Of a stretch of DNA of 64,000 bases, positions 1 through 7,274 are shown one piece after another (the first letter of the stretch is position 1; every line of letters starts with the position of its first letter). The notes under the pieces are model-generated. The model made no database searches, was not told where the DNA came from, and saw only the letters and a program-made list of their open reading frames with translations. Made by a program: the position numbers and the translations under genes. The stretch is from Microbacterium sp. Marseille-Q6648 (lineage in GTDB: Bacteria; Actinomycetota; Actinomycetes; Actinomycetales; Microbacteriaceae), in NCBI RefSeq assembly GCF_943181415.1, contig NZ_CALPBZ010000001.1, forward strand, positions 806,001 to 870,000, read 5' to 3'.

Positions 1-794
1 CGTTCGAGCAGTTCGATCCCGTCCTCGAGATAGTTGACGGCGCCCTCGAAGTGAGCAGTCATCTCCACAATGTCGGCGGACATCACGGCCTGGAATCCGG
101 CGTGATCCGACCCGCGCAGTCGCGCATCACTCACCTGCCATAACGCGTGGCGGCGGCCGTGTGCCAACCCGCTCCCGCGCTGCCAGTAGACGACGAGTGC
201 CTCCTGGCGGTCGGCGCGACGTTTCACGTACGCCTCCGCCTCCTCCAAGCGCTCAGTGATCGACGGCGCTACCAGACTCACCCCAACGTTCGCCGCCCGC
301 TTGTCGCGCTCAGCTTCTAGCTTCAGCAGGAGCGGATCAGTGAGGGCCAGGCCTCGGTGCTTCTGTCCAGATCGCGTCGCCTCCAGCCTGCGGTGGTCCT
401 TCAACGACTCCCGCGAGAGCTGAAGGGCACGAAGCACTCGAATGTCACGAGTAGGGGGGCCCATCAACCAGAGCGCAACCCCTGCGCACTCGATGGCGTT
501 ACGCGTCAGGGAGTAACCCGCGAACGCAGGCAGAACTTCCGCCTTCACAACCACAGTTCGCAGCGCGTGTGCGTTGTCGGCAGCGACGGACAGGAGCCCC
601 CTGGCCTGGTGGCTGACGGCATCGGTCAGCGATTCCTTGTCATCGCCCGCGAGCGCACTCCCCGGCAGCACCTTGAACTCGTTGAGTCGCGAGATCAACG
701 GCTCAAGTCGTGCGTCCACGTCGAGAAAATAGTCCGCTGCGGCTTCCTTTCGGGAGTTGTTCTTGAACGCGTCGTCGGAGATGAGGGGCGGCAC
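1..794 (-). CDS. Hypothetical protein, truncated by the window edge
   Basis: An open frame of 264 codons runs off the left edge, so the C-terminus is missing. GTG at 794 is the only plausible start I see: the frame is open only back to a TAG at 837-839, and no clear ribosome binding site is visible. The product looks alpha-helical and soluble. Near its end it has a Trp-Gln-Arg then Gly-Leu-Ala-His-Gly stretch that recalls the Arg/His-containing helix of HEPN or DUF5677-like proteins; that is a weak inference. The frame uses codons such as CTA, GTA and one TTA (141-143) that are scarce in the core genes, which fits acquired DNA. It is divergent from the PIN-protein operon. Function unknown. 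Confidence 0.6.
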   Translation of the reverse strand, partial: MPPLISDDAFKNNSRKEAAADYFLDVDARLEPLISRLNEFKVLPGSALAGDDKESLTDAVSHQARGLLSVAADNAHALRTVVVKAEVLPAFAGYSLTRNAIECAGVALWLMGPPTRDIRVLRALQLSRESLKDHRRLEATRSGQKHRGLALTDPLLLKLEAERDKRAANVGVSLVAPSITERLEEAEAYVKRRADRQEALVVYWQRGSGLAHGRRHALWQVSDARLRGSDHAGFQAVMSADIVEMTAHFEGAVNYLEDGIELLE

Positions 795-971
795 GGACCA
801 ACCGTAGCGGGCGGTCCACCCAGCGACGCTGAAGACCTACCCTCGCGAGCGTGCGAGTGCGGTGTGCTGCCGATCTGGGTGGATCGTGGCGTTGGCGGCG
901 TGCGAACATCGGAACGAGCCCGTGCGTCGCCTGATGGGCGGCACAGGGTCGGCGAGCCCTACCATGGAGGC

Positions 972-1775
972 ATGGCAGGGGCGCTGGACATTCAGCTCGC
1001 GGTGGATCCGCGCGGCGTCACCCCTCGTGCGTACACCACGGCGCTCAGCGAGCTGACTCGATCGCTCGAGGAGCTGGACCGACTGTCGGCGCCGAATCCG
1101 AAGGATCGGGTCGCCTGGTACGTCTTCGACACCCGTTGGGCGGACGTTGGGCCGCGCGTACGCATTCGCCCGGATGTGACGTCGGGCACGCGGTCGACCG
1201 ATGAGCTGATGCGGCCGAGTCGCGCGCTCGTCAGCGGCGTACGTCAGCTCCGTTCGTCGACCGAGATCCCGCCTGACTTCACCGAGAGCGTCGTCTCGCG
1301 CGTCGTGAAGGTCGGCGCACTTACGAAGGCCCACGCTGGGGGTCTGCGAGGCGTGGACATCTCTGTCGACGCGGACTCCGCGCCGCCCACCGCGATCGAT
1401 GCCGTCGTGGAGGAAAACGCGGAGCGCGCGATCGCGCCGAAGTCCTTCGCCTACGGCTCGATCGCTGGCCGGTTGGACCTCATCAGCGCGCGCGGCCGGT
1501 CGACCCGGATCGGACTGGTGCCCGACTGGGGCTCCCCAATCACGTGTGTCGTCACTGCGCTCGACCGCGACCTGTACCTCCGCGCGTTCGACCGGCAGGT
1601 GCTGGTGGAGGGAGTCGTACGCAGGAACGGCAACGGCCAGGTGATCCGCATCGACGCGGACTCCCTCACAGTGTTGGAACCTGTCAAACCCGCAACCCTG
1701 GCTGATCTGCGAGGCGCTCTGCAGCCCACCGATCAGACCATCGCCGAGTTCATCGAGGAGCAGCGTGGTCGCTGA
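972..1775 (+). CDS. Hypothetical 267-aa protein coupled to a PIN-domain gene
   Basis: ATG at 972 was chosen over far-upstream in-frame starts because the upstream translation looks non-coding and the 972 start gives a compact product. Its stop overlaps the start of the downstream PIN gene by 11 bp, so the two are probably translationally coupled. The N-terminal half is mixed helix and strand. Residues from about 155 onward, with alternating hydrophobic strands and a Gly-Ser-Ile-Ala-Gly-Arg-Leu motif, suggest a beta-rich (OB- or SH3-like) C-terminal part. At 267 aa it is much longer than a usual VapB antitoxin (70-100 aa) and I see no AbrB, MetJ or PHD motif. It may be a non-standard antitoxin or an effector partner; that is inference from position only. 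Confidence 0.65.
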   Translation: MAGALDIQLAVDPRGVTPRAYTTALSELTRSLEELDRLSAPNPKDRVAWYVFDTRWADVGPRVRIRPDVTSGTRSTDELMRPSRALVSGVRQLRSSTEIPPDFTESVVSRVVKVGALTKAHAGGLRGVDISVDADSAPPTAIDAVVEENAERAIAPKSFAYGSIAGRLDLISARGRSTRIGLVPDWGSPITCVVTALDRDLYLRAFDRQVLVEGVVRRNGNGQVIRIDADSLTVLEPVKPATLADLRGALQPTDQTIAEFIEEQRGR

Positions 1776-2229
1776 CATCAAGCCCCGCGTGTACGCCGAC
1801 GCGGACGTCTTCCTGCATGTGCTTCTCGACCAGGAGCACGCCGAGATCTGCGGAAAGCTGCTCGCCGCGGCCGAGCGTGGAGACGTGCAGCTCGTCGCCT
1901 CCCGCCTCCTGCTCGTCGAGATCGCCGCGTACAAGGGCGACCGTCCCGGCAGGGAGCCGGCCGAGAAGCTGGTCGAGCGGTTCCTCGACACAACGGGTGC
2001 GCAATGGGTCGAGCTCGACGTCGTCGCCTCCCGCGAGGCAGTCCGCCTCTCGTGGGAACACAAGCTTCGAGGCGCTGACGCCGTCCATCTCGCGACCGCG
2101 ATCCGACGATCCGCCGACTACTTCATGTCCTACGACAAGGCGTTCCCGTACGGCACCACCGTGGACGGCACGCGAGTCTTGAGGCCCGAGATCGTCTGGC
2201 AGCCCACCCTCGAAGACACTGCGGCGTAG
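1765..2229 (+). CDS. PIN-domain protein (VapC-like ribonuclease fold)
   Basis: A 154-aa protein with the layout of a single PIN domain. Four acidic residues that bind metal in the family are in place: Asp12 (in Tyr-Ala-Asp-Ala-Asp), Glu52 (Leu-Val-Glu-Ile), Asp105 (Gly-Ala-Asp-Ala-Val-His) and Asp124 (Ser-Tyr-Asp-Lys). PIN proteins of this size are usually VapC-type endoribonucleases that cut tRNA or rRNA and are held by an antitoxin made from the same operon. The GTG start at 1765 lies inside the end of the upstream gene, so expression is probably coupled. The partner is not a recognisable VapB, so a toxin role is likely but unproven. Confidence 0.8.
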   Translation: MVADIKPRVYADADVFLHVLLDQEHAEICGKLLAAAERGDVQLVASRLLLVEIAAYKGDRPGREPAEKLVERFLDTTGAQWVELDVVASREAVRLSWEHKLRGADAVHLATAIRRSADYFMSYDKAFPYGTTVDGTRVLRPEIVWQPTLEDTAA

Positions 2230-2456
2230 TGCGCCTCGCGTTCTTCAGCGCCATGCACTCGTTTCCTCAGCGGGCGGCCAACGAGAGCGGCCCCGGGTTC
2301 GCGCAAGGGCGCCGCGTTCCTGTGCCGCCCGTGGGCGAATGGCACTCGCACGCGCACACCCCCTCCGAACCGCCTGTGGTCGTCGCGACCTGCTGAGGGA
2401 AGATCGTCAATAGGCGGCCCGATGAACGGCCGTCGTGCAGCCTTCCGTCGGATCCC
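2230..2456. other. Gap of about 230 bp with no gene seen
   Basis: The stretch between the PIN gene and the convergent small unknown gene has no reading frame with convincing codon bias on either strand and no hairpin followed by a T-run. The apparent frames crossing it are low-complexity Arg/Pro-rich readings. Confidence 0.4.
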
Positions 2457-2738
2457 CTAGCCCTCCCACGGTCGATCGTTGTGATCGAAGGCGGGATCAA
2501 TTCCGCCACCCATGACCTGATCATCGCCTTCGCCTTCATCGCCGCGACGAAGGTCTTCGATCTGATCGGTCAGGATGCGCAGCACGCGGAGGATACGCTG
2601 AGTTTGTTGATCCGTGACGATAACGCCTTGCGTTCCCTGGGTGCGAGAGAGGTTCGCGTCGATCTCTTCGATCAGCTGCTTCGCATTGGCGATTGACTCT
2701 GCGTGACCCCATCGCGGGTTCAGGTTCTGTGATGCCAT
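2457..2738 (-). CDS. Small hypothetical protein, 93 aa
   Basis: A short helical, Gln- and Asp-rich protein. ATG at 2738 is preferred; an in-frame TTG two codons upstream (2744) is possible. Residues 10-65 read as two amphipathic helices with regular Leu/Ile spacing, which could form a coiled coil. The last 25 residues are acidic and Gly-rich. There is no signal peptide or membrane segment and I do not recognise a family. It lies within the island-like region, flanked by gaps on both sides, and may be its own transcript. Confidence 0.5.
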   Translation of the reverse strand: MASQNLNPRWGHAESIANAKQLIEEIDANLSRTQGTQGVIVTDQQTQRILRVLRILTDQIEDLRRGDEGEGDDQVMGGGIDPAFDHNDRPWEG

Positions 2739-2984
2739 GACCAAACTCTATTCAGCCGGAAAGCACGAGCGACAGCGAAAACCGAACAGTATGGCACGGC
2801 ATGCTCGGTCGACCATCAGGCGCCGCGGCCCGGGGGAAGTCGATCCCTGGTCCGCGCCGATACGCCAAGCGCGGACGAATTGCGCCCGCTCGCAGTCATA
2901 TCGATAAGCACGCCAGGGTCCGCTGAGCGCGCATGGCCCGGACAGGGATCGCTTTGCTGCGACGGAGGGCGTCGATTCCGTCGG
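2739..2984. other. Gap of about 245 bp with no gene seen
   Basis: It lies between two minus-strand genes. It probably holds the promoter of the 93-aa gene, but I cannot point to a clear -10/-35 pair. A minus-strand frame here is Arg/Ser/Pro-rich and looks like a shadow. Confidence 0.35.
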
Positions 2985-3386
2985 CTACTGCTCGGGTGAT
3001 AGCGCAGCTTGCAGCGCCGCGATGCCATCTTCGTCGCCCTGTTCGATGAGGTGCTGAGCATCACGGATGCGCGCGGCGACGCTTGGCGGTGTGGACGACG
3101 ACTCGAGTGCCCAGTACGCGCTGTCGAGCAACCCCCGCGCATAGAGGCTCAGGGCGAAGCCACCGTCATGGGGAATGATGTGCCTGAAGTTGGCGACTGC
3201 GTCGACTGCGGCGGCGAGCACCCTTGCCGCTGCGGGGTCACCCTCGCGCGCCAAGCCAAGTCCGCGATCGAGTTCGTCCGCCAGGTCACTGCGTGTCGAG
3301 GGCAGGCGGCGCAGTGCCTCAGCGCGGGAGATGACCCGGGGATCCGCCGACCCGCGACCTGAGACTTCAGGCATCGGTTCGATCAT
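2985..3386 (-). CDS. Hypothetical protein, 133 aa, second gene of a coupled pair
   Basis: Its ATG overlaps the stop codon of the upstream gene in an ATGA junction (3383-3386), so translation is probably coupled. The protein is helical and soluble, with an Ala-rich region around residues 45-65 followed by a more conserved-looking part with Phe-Arg-His-Ile-Ile-Pro-His-Asp-Gly-Gly. The last 40 residues again look helical. I do not recognise the family. Because it is paired with a possibly nuclease-fold protein beside a recombinase, an accessory or immunity role can be imagined, but nothing in the sequence proves it. Confidence 0.6.
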   Translation of the reverse strand: MIEPMPEVSGRGSADPRVISRAEALRRLPSTRSDLADELDRGLGLAREGDPAAARVLAAAVDAVANFRHIIPHDGGFALSLYARGLLDSAYWALESSSTPPSVAARIRDAQHLIEQGDEDGIAALQAALSPEQ

Positions 3387-3829
3387 CGGAACTGCACAGT
3401 CTGCGCGCTGCGGAGGGTATCCACCGTCGCGTCATCGAGATCCACGCGGATCACCTCGACCCCCAGGTCGGTCAGCGCCTGCGTCAACCATGCCTTCGGC
3501 CGCTGCAGGTAGGACTCCACCGCTTCGTCGGCCACCGCGAGGATCAGCCTCTTGGCCTCAAGCTGCCTACCGATCCAGGTCAGCTTGAGTGCGTCGGTCG
3601 CGAGCTTCTTTGGCTGGCCACCACGGAGTGCTCCTTGGTGCGCATAGGCCTCGACGAGGATGGTCAGATCGTCGGTGGCGCCATCGAGTTCGACTCGGCC
3701 ACCATTGCCCGTCGGAACCGAGGTCTTTGCGAGCGGCTGACCGAGTTGCGCGCTGAGCGCGGCGATGATCGTCACCTCGGCTTCTCGTTGGGCTCGCGAG
3801 TCTGAGGGATGTGCTCCGTCGATTGTCAC
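3383..3829 (-). CDS. Hypothetical protein, possible PD-(D/E)XK nuclease fold, 148 aa
   Basis: GTG at 3829 is chosen because residues upstream of it in the same frame are low-complexity and overlap the divergent recombinase. The order of elements resembles a small restriction-endonuclease-like core: a helix with Glu near residue 17, a strand ending in Val-Glu-Leu-Asp-Gly, a strand with Ile-Leu-Val-Glu-Ala-Tyr, then a Lys-rich helix with Pro-Lys-Lys-Leu-Ala. The Asp, Glu and Lys could be the metal site. This is pattern reading, not a database match. It is coupled to the 133-aa gene by a 4-bp overlap and is divergent from the serine recombinase by about 120 bp. Confidence 0.6.
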   Translation of the reverse strand: MTIDGAHPSDSRAQREAEVTIIAALSAQLGQPLAKTSVPTGNGGRVELDGATDDLTILVEAYAHQGALRGGQPKKLATDALKLTWIGRQLEAKRLILAVADEAVESYLQRPKAWLTQALTDLGVEVIRVDLDDATVDTLRSAQTVQFR

Positions 3830-3950
3830 AGCGACGAGCCTTCCACGCTCACCCGCCACACCGCACGCGACGCCCCCCGCAGTCGGACATCGCCCGCATG
3901 AGGATCCAACCCGGCTGCGGCTCTGCCGCGACGGTGGCACCGTCGGCTGC

Positions 3951-4559
3951 ATGAACGGAATACTGATTGGCTACGCCAGGGTCTCCACCGCGGATCAAGA
4001 CCTCACTTCGCAGCGGGACGCACTGTTGCGACTGGGAGTCCTCGATTCGAACATCTACGTCGATCACGGGCTGACCGGCACCAACCGGGCCAGGCCCGGG
4101 CTGCGCGAAGCGCTCGCCGCCGTCCGGGAAGGTGACTCGCTCGTCGTCACCAAACTCGACCGGCTCGCCCGATCGGTGCGGGACGCACGCGACATCGCCG
4201 ACGAACTGACGACGAAAGGCGTCGCACTCAGTCTGGGCGGCAGCAGGTACGACCCCACAGACCCGGTGGGGAGGCTGCTTTTCAACGTGCTTGCCATGGT
4301 CGCCGAGTTCGAACGCGACCTGATCAGCATGCGCACGAAAGAAGGGATGGCGGTGGCACGTGCGAAGGGTCACCTGAAGGGCAAGCAGCCAAAGCTGTCG
4401 ATCATGCAGCGAAAGCTCCTGTTCGACGTCCAGGACCGGGGCGAGTACACCCAGACCGAGATCGCCGAGCTGTTCAATGTGTCCCGCGCTACCGTCTACC
4501 GCGAACTGCAGCGCCGCCGCGTGGCATTCCTCGCCACATGCGAAGCACACATCTTCTGA
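3951..4559 (+). CDS. Serine recombinase (resolvase/invertase family)
   Basis: A 202-aa small serine recombinase. The N-terminal catalytic domain has Gly-Tyr-Ala-Arg-Val-Ser-Thr with nucleophile Ser12 and Arg10, and the Lys68-Leu-Asp-Arg-Leu-Ala-Arg74 motif that activates it. The C-terminal part (about residues 155-195) is a Hin-like helix-turn-helix with Gln-Thr-Glu-Ile-Ala and Val-Ser-Arg-Ala-Thr-Val-Tyr-Arg. Length matches Tn3-type resolvases and invertases rather than large serine integrases. ATG at 3951 begins exactly at the conserved domain. It ends about 245 bp from the 3' end of the tmRNA gene, a common integration site, so it may belong to a mobile island. No inverted repeats or transposase are visible. 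Confidence 0.92.
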   Translation: MNGILIGYARVSTADQDLTSQRDALLRLGVLDSNIYVDHGLTGTNRARPGLREALAAVREGDSLVVTKLDRLARSVRDARDIADELTTKGVALSLGGSRYDPTDPVGRLLFNVLAMVAEFERDLISMRTKEGMAVARAKGHLKGKQPKLSIMQRKLLFDVQDRGEYTQTEIAELFNVSRATVYRELQRRRVAFLATCEAHIF

Positions 4560-4745
4560 GCCTGTGCGGTCGCGGCCAGGTCCCATACGCAACAGGGGCT
4601 ACGCATGCGGGTCGGGTCAGGAGTCCGTGCGCATGAACCAGGGTGGACTCGACGCCGACGTCGCGCGGCTCTGGACGAGCTGAGGCTGCGTTTCGTCTCG
4701 CTTCGCTCGCTCAACGGCCCACTCTGTTGCCCAGTGGACCAAACG
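4560..4745. other. Gap between recombinase and ssrA terminator, candidate island junction
   Basis: I see no gene here. Short frames that read through it are artefacts of repetitive cgtctcgcttcgctcgctc-type sequence. If the island entered at the tmRNA 3' end, the attachment junction would lie in or near this stretch. Confidence 0.35.
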
Positions 4746-4790
4746 AAAAGGGCTCGAGATCCGGGTGATTCCGCGGTTCTCGAGCCCCCT
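4746..4790 (-). terminator. Rho-independent terminator of ssrA
   Basis: The 10-bp arms GGGCTCGAGA (4750-4759) and TCTCGAGCCC (4778-4787) form a stem. Read on the minus strand it is followed by CTTTTCG. It starts about 18 bp beyond the encoded CCA end of the tmRNA. Confidence 0.8.
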
Positions 4791-4804
4791 TCTGTGACAG
4801 CGGT

Positions 4805-5174
4805 TGGTGGAGATGGGGGGAATCGAACCCCCGTCCATTGCTGAATCTCTGCGGTTTCTCCGGGCGCAGTCTGTGCAAACGTTCTGCTCGGCCCCGACCC
4901 TTGTCACAGACACCTGAGTCGACGAGCCCAGCCTGGGAAGAGTCCCGCGCGGCGTCCAGACGCCACCGCGCAGCAAGATCCCTAGATGACGCCAGGACCC
5001 GTGTCGGGATCACACACGGACTGACGGACTATCGGCCTCGCTTACGCAGCGAGGGCGAAGTCAGACTGCTTCTTTTCGGCAGTTATTGGTTTGCAGGGGG
5101 CGTTAACGAGATAACCCCGCATCCTCGGCCCGCTTCACGCAGATAGGCAGGCAATGTCGAAACCGATCATCCCC
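4805..5174 (-). ncRNA. ssrA: Transfer-messenger RNA (tmRNA)
   Basis: The minus strand begins GGGGATGATC-GGTTTCGACA, the standard tmRNA 5' start, and ends with the T-arm GGTTCGATTCC, CATCTCCA and an encoded CCA. The 7-bp acceptor stem pairs GGGGAUG with CAUCUCC, with one G-U pair. The tag frame runs from GCC at 5080 to TAA at 5042-5044 and reads AEKKQSDFALAA, ending in the ALAA degron and matching the length of corynebacterial tags. With SmpB (at 8.9-9.4 kb) it rescues stalled ribosomes and marks the partial protein for proteolysis. Length is about 370 nt. Confidence 0.95.
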
Positions 5175-5301
5175 GTGAACCTCTCGCGAGGTGTTCCTTC
5201 TGCTGAAGGGCCGCTGTCACACTGTGGAATTGCCAAGTCCGGACACCGAAGCATCCGAGCACACCAGACTACAACGGATGCCGCCTGCCCGCCATTCCCG
5301 C

Positions 5302-6048
5302 TCAGGCGAAGTCCAGCTCTCCCCGCACGATCGAATCGCCCGAATGCGTCGGGTCGCCATCCTGCGGCTCCTGTGAGATGTCGACCAGCACGTAGTCGCG
5401 AAGATCGACGTCCTCCGGAACGGCGAACTCGCCCTCGGACCCCTCGAGGATGCCGAGACTGACGATCGCCGTCGCGTCGGCTGTGATGAGCCAGACTTCT
5501 CGGAAGCCGTCGGTCGGCTCGTCGTCGTCGAGCTCGACGCGCACCAGCTTCTCGCCGTCCTCACCCTCGACGACGACCGCCGAGCCTTCTGCGCCGGGGT
5601 GGTCCGGGAAGGCGAGCAGGCTTGCGGACGCGACCTCGACGACCTCGGCAGGACGCACGAGGGCCCAGGTGCCGACGACCGCGAGAATCACGGCGGCGCT
5701 GGCGGCCAGGGTGAACAGCATCTTCGAGAGCGTGCGGCGCGGGGATGCGTCCCGCTTCGTGTCGGCACCGCCGTCCGATCGACCGGTGTCCGCAACAGGC
5801 GCGCTGTCGACAGCGGCCACGGGGACGCCGGCTTCGTCGATCTCGGCGACGATGCGATCCCAGACGCGATCGGGGGGCGTCTCCAGCCCGCCCATGCCCA
5901 GGGTGGACTTTCCGACGAGCACCGTGCGACGCAGCTCCGCCAGCTCGAGCGAGCAGTCGGCGCACGCGGCGAGGTGCGCCGTGTCATCGTCGCTCGCGGG
6001 CTCACCGAGGGCGATCAGAGCGATCTGCTCGGGGTCAAGGTGCGACAT
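5302..6048 (-). CDS. RskA-type anti-sigma factor
   Basis: A 248-aa single-pass membrane protein. The N-terminal cytoplasmic part has a zinc-binding anti-sigma motif, His25-x3-Cys29-x2-Cys32. A membrane segment lies around residues 109-131. The outer domain, about residues 135-248, matches the anti-sigma-K (RskA) fold, including a Phe-Arg-Glu-Val-Trp-Leu-Ile motif. It is predicted to bind the sigma factor encoded just upstream and release it on regulated proteolysis. A strong ribosome site (GGAGGT) sits 5 nt before ATG at 6048, and the gene overlaps sigma by 14 bp, so both are made together. Confidence 0.88.
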   Translation of the reverse strand: MSHLDPEQIALIALGEPASDDDTAHLAACADCSLELAELRRTVLVGKSTLGMGGLETPPDRVWDRIVAEIDEAGVPVAAVDSAPVADTGRSDGGADTKRDASPRRTLSKMLFTLAASAAVILAVVGTWALVRPAEVVEVASASLLAFPDHPGAEGSAVVVEGEDGEKLVRVELDDDEPTDGFREVWLITADATAIVSLGILEGSEGEFAVPEDVDLRDYVLVDISQEPQDGDPTHSGDSIVRGELDFA

Positions 6049-6586
6049 GGCTCACCTCCAATCGGCTGCGCAATCTGGACAGACTTCTTCGGATATGACT
6101 CTTCACCGTACCCAGCGGCATCCCGAGACGGTCCGATATCTGCTGATGTGTCAGATCGTCGTAGAACGCCAGGCGCACGACGTCCCGTGCGTCGGGCTCG
6201 AGGCGCTCCACCTCGTCGGCCATCAGGAGCCGATCCGCGAGATCCACATCCGAGTGGACCAGCTCGTCGGTGCCTGAGACCCGCACGAGCTCCTCCTGCA
6301 GCGCCCGCACCTTCGCCCGCGCCTCGTGGGTGTCGGCGATGCGGCGGCGGGCGATCGCAACGAGCCAGGTCGAGAGCTTGGCCTTCGCCGGATCGTAGGA
6401 CGCGCGGGACGTCCAGGCCGAGACGAACACCTTCTGCGTCACGTCCTCAGCGTCACCCCGGTCGCCCAGCGACCGCAGCGCCAGGGTGAAGATCAGGGGC
6501 GACCAGCGCCGGTACACATCGGCCAGCGCGCGTTCATCGCCTTGGCGGAAGCGGTCGGCGAGAGCCGCTTCGTCCGGTTCATCCAC
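6035..6586 (-). CDS. ECF sigma factor, SigK-like
   Basis: Region 2 spans about residues 15-85 of the 183-aa product, with Asp-Ala-Glu-Asp-Val-Thr-Gln and a Trp-containing helix. Region 4 is at about 120-180, with Thr-His-Gln-Gln-Ile-Ser and Gly-Thr-Val-Lys-Ser-His-Ile. It recruits RNA polymerase to its own promoters and is restrained by the overlapping RskA-type gene. I chose GTG at 6586 because AGAGGAG lies 8 nt upstream; an alternative GTG at 6622 would overlap the sortase stop (GTGATGA) and add 12 residues without known function. The operon order DUF4397 - sortase - sigma - anti-sigma suggests a cell-surface response. Confidence 0.88.
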   Translation of the reverse strand: MDEPDEAALADRFRQGDERALADVYRRWSPLIFTLALRSLGDRGDAEDVTQKVFVSAWTSRASYDPAKAKLSTWLVAIARRRIADTHEARAKVRALQEELVRVSGTDELVHSDVDLADRLLMADEVERLEPDARDVVRLAFYDDLTHQQISDRLGMPLGTVKSHIRRSLSRLRSRLEVSHVAP

Positions 6587-6618
6587 GCGAGACTCTCCTC
6601 TGATCATCACGTCGGTCA

Positions 6619-7266
6619 TCACCGGCGGCCTTCGGGAGAGGCGACGGCGACGACGTTGTCGGCGTAGCGGCCGGTCGAGCTGTCGAACTCTCCCCCGCAG
6701 GTGATGATGACCAGTTTGTCGGTACCGGAGCGCGCGAACACCTCATTGACCGGAAGTTCTTCCTTCGGGTAGTACGTGACGGAGTCGATCGTGTATCGGT
6801 GCGTCGTCCCCGCATCGTCGACGACGGTGACCGTCTCCCCGCCCGAGAGCTCCCGCAGTCGGCTCAGCGGTCCGATGGGATAGTCGGGCGCGTCGACATG
6901 CGCCGAGATGACGATGTTCCCGTCGTCGCTCGTGGGATCCGCGCCGAAGCGATACCACCCGCCCACCGCGGGATCCTTGTTCAGCTCCATGAAGCCCCCC
7001 TCCTCCACCCCGACGGGGGTGACGGGGATGTCCACGGCGATCGCGTCGAGGGTCAGCCGCACCGGGGGCACGGACTGCCGCGGCGGCGCTGGGGTCGCCG
7101 CCGCGACAGGAACCTCGACCCCAGGAGTAGGTCGAGGTGTCGTCGGACTCGCTGAGGGGGTCCGCTCCGCGGTCTCGGGTGCGGCCACGGGCTGACCACC
7201 GCACCCGGACAGGGCGAGGACGATCAGCCCGGCGGTGGCCGCCAGGGTGATCGTCCTCGCCGACAT
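6619..7266 (-). CDS. Class E/F-type sortase with lipoprotein signal
   Basis: A 215-aa protein. The first 22 residues form a lipoprotein signal with lipobox Ala-Leu-Ser-Gly-Cys22, then a Pro/Thr-rich linker to about residue 65. The sortase beta-barrel follows. The catalytic residues are visible: His in Ile-Ser-Ala-His-Val-Asp, Cys in Ile-Ile-Thr-Cys-Gly-Gly, and Arg in Ser-Thr-Gly-Arg-Tyr. The family cuts a sorting signal and transfers surface proteins. A lipid anchor instead of a plain transmembrane helix is less usual. It lies 8 bp after the DUF4397 gene, a possible partner, although no LPXTG-like motif is clear there. Confidence 0.85.
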   Translation of the reverse strand: MSARTITLAATAGLIVLALSGCGGQPVAAPETAERTPSASPTTPRPTPGVEVPVAAATPAPPRQSVPPVRLTLDAIAVDIPVTPVGVEEGGFMELNKDPAVGGWYRFGADPTSDDGNIVISAHVDAPDYPIGPLSRLRELSGGETVTVVDDAGTTHRYTIDSVTYYPKEELPVNEVFARSGTDKLVIITCGGEFDSSTGRYADNVVAVASPEGRR

Positions 7267-7274
7267 GTGATGCC

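Noticed and set aside
3951-4559. Transposon of the Tn3 family
   Set aside because: Only the resolvase is present; no transposase or 38-bp inverted repeats were seen nearby.
4605-4844. Short plus-strand frame before the tmRNA
   Set aside because: It reads through the ssrA terminator and into the tmRNA 3' end; the phrase it encodes is a common artefact around RNA genes.
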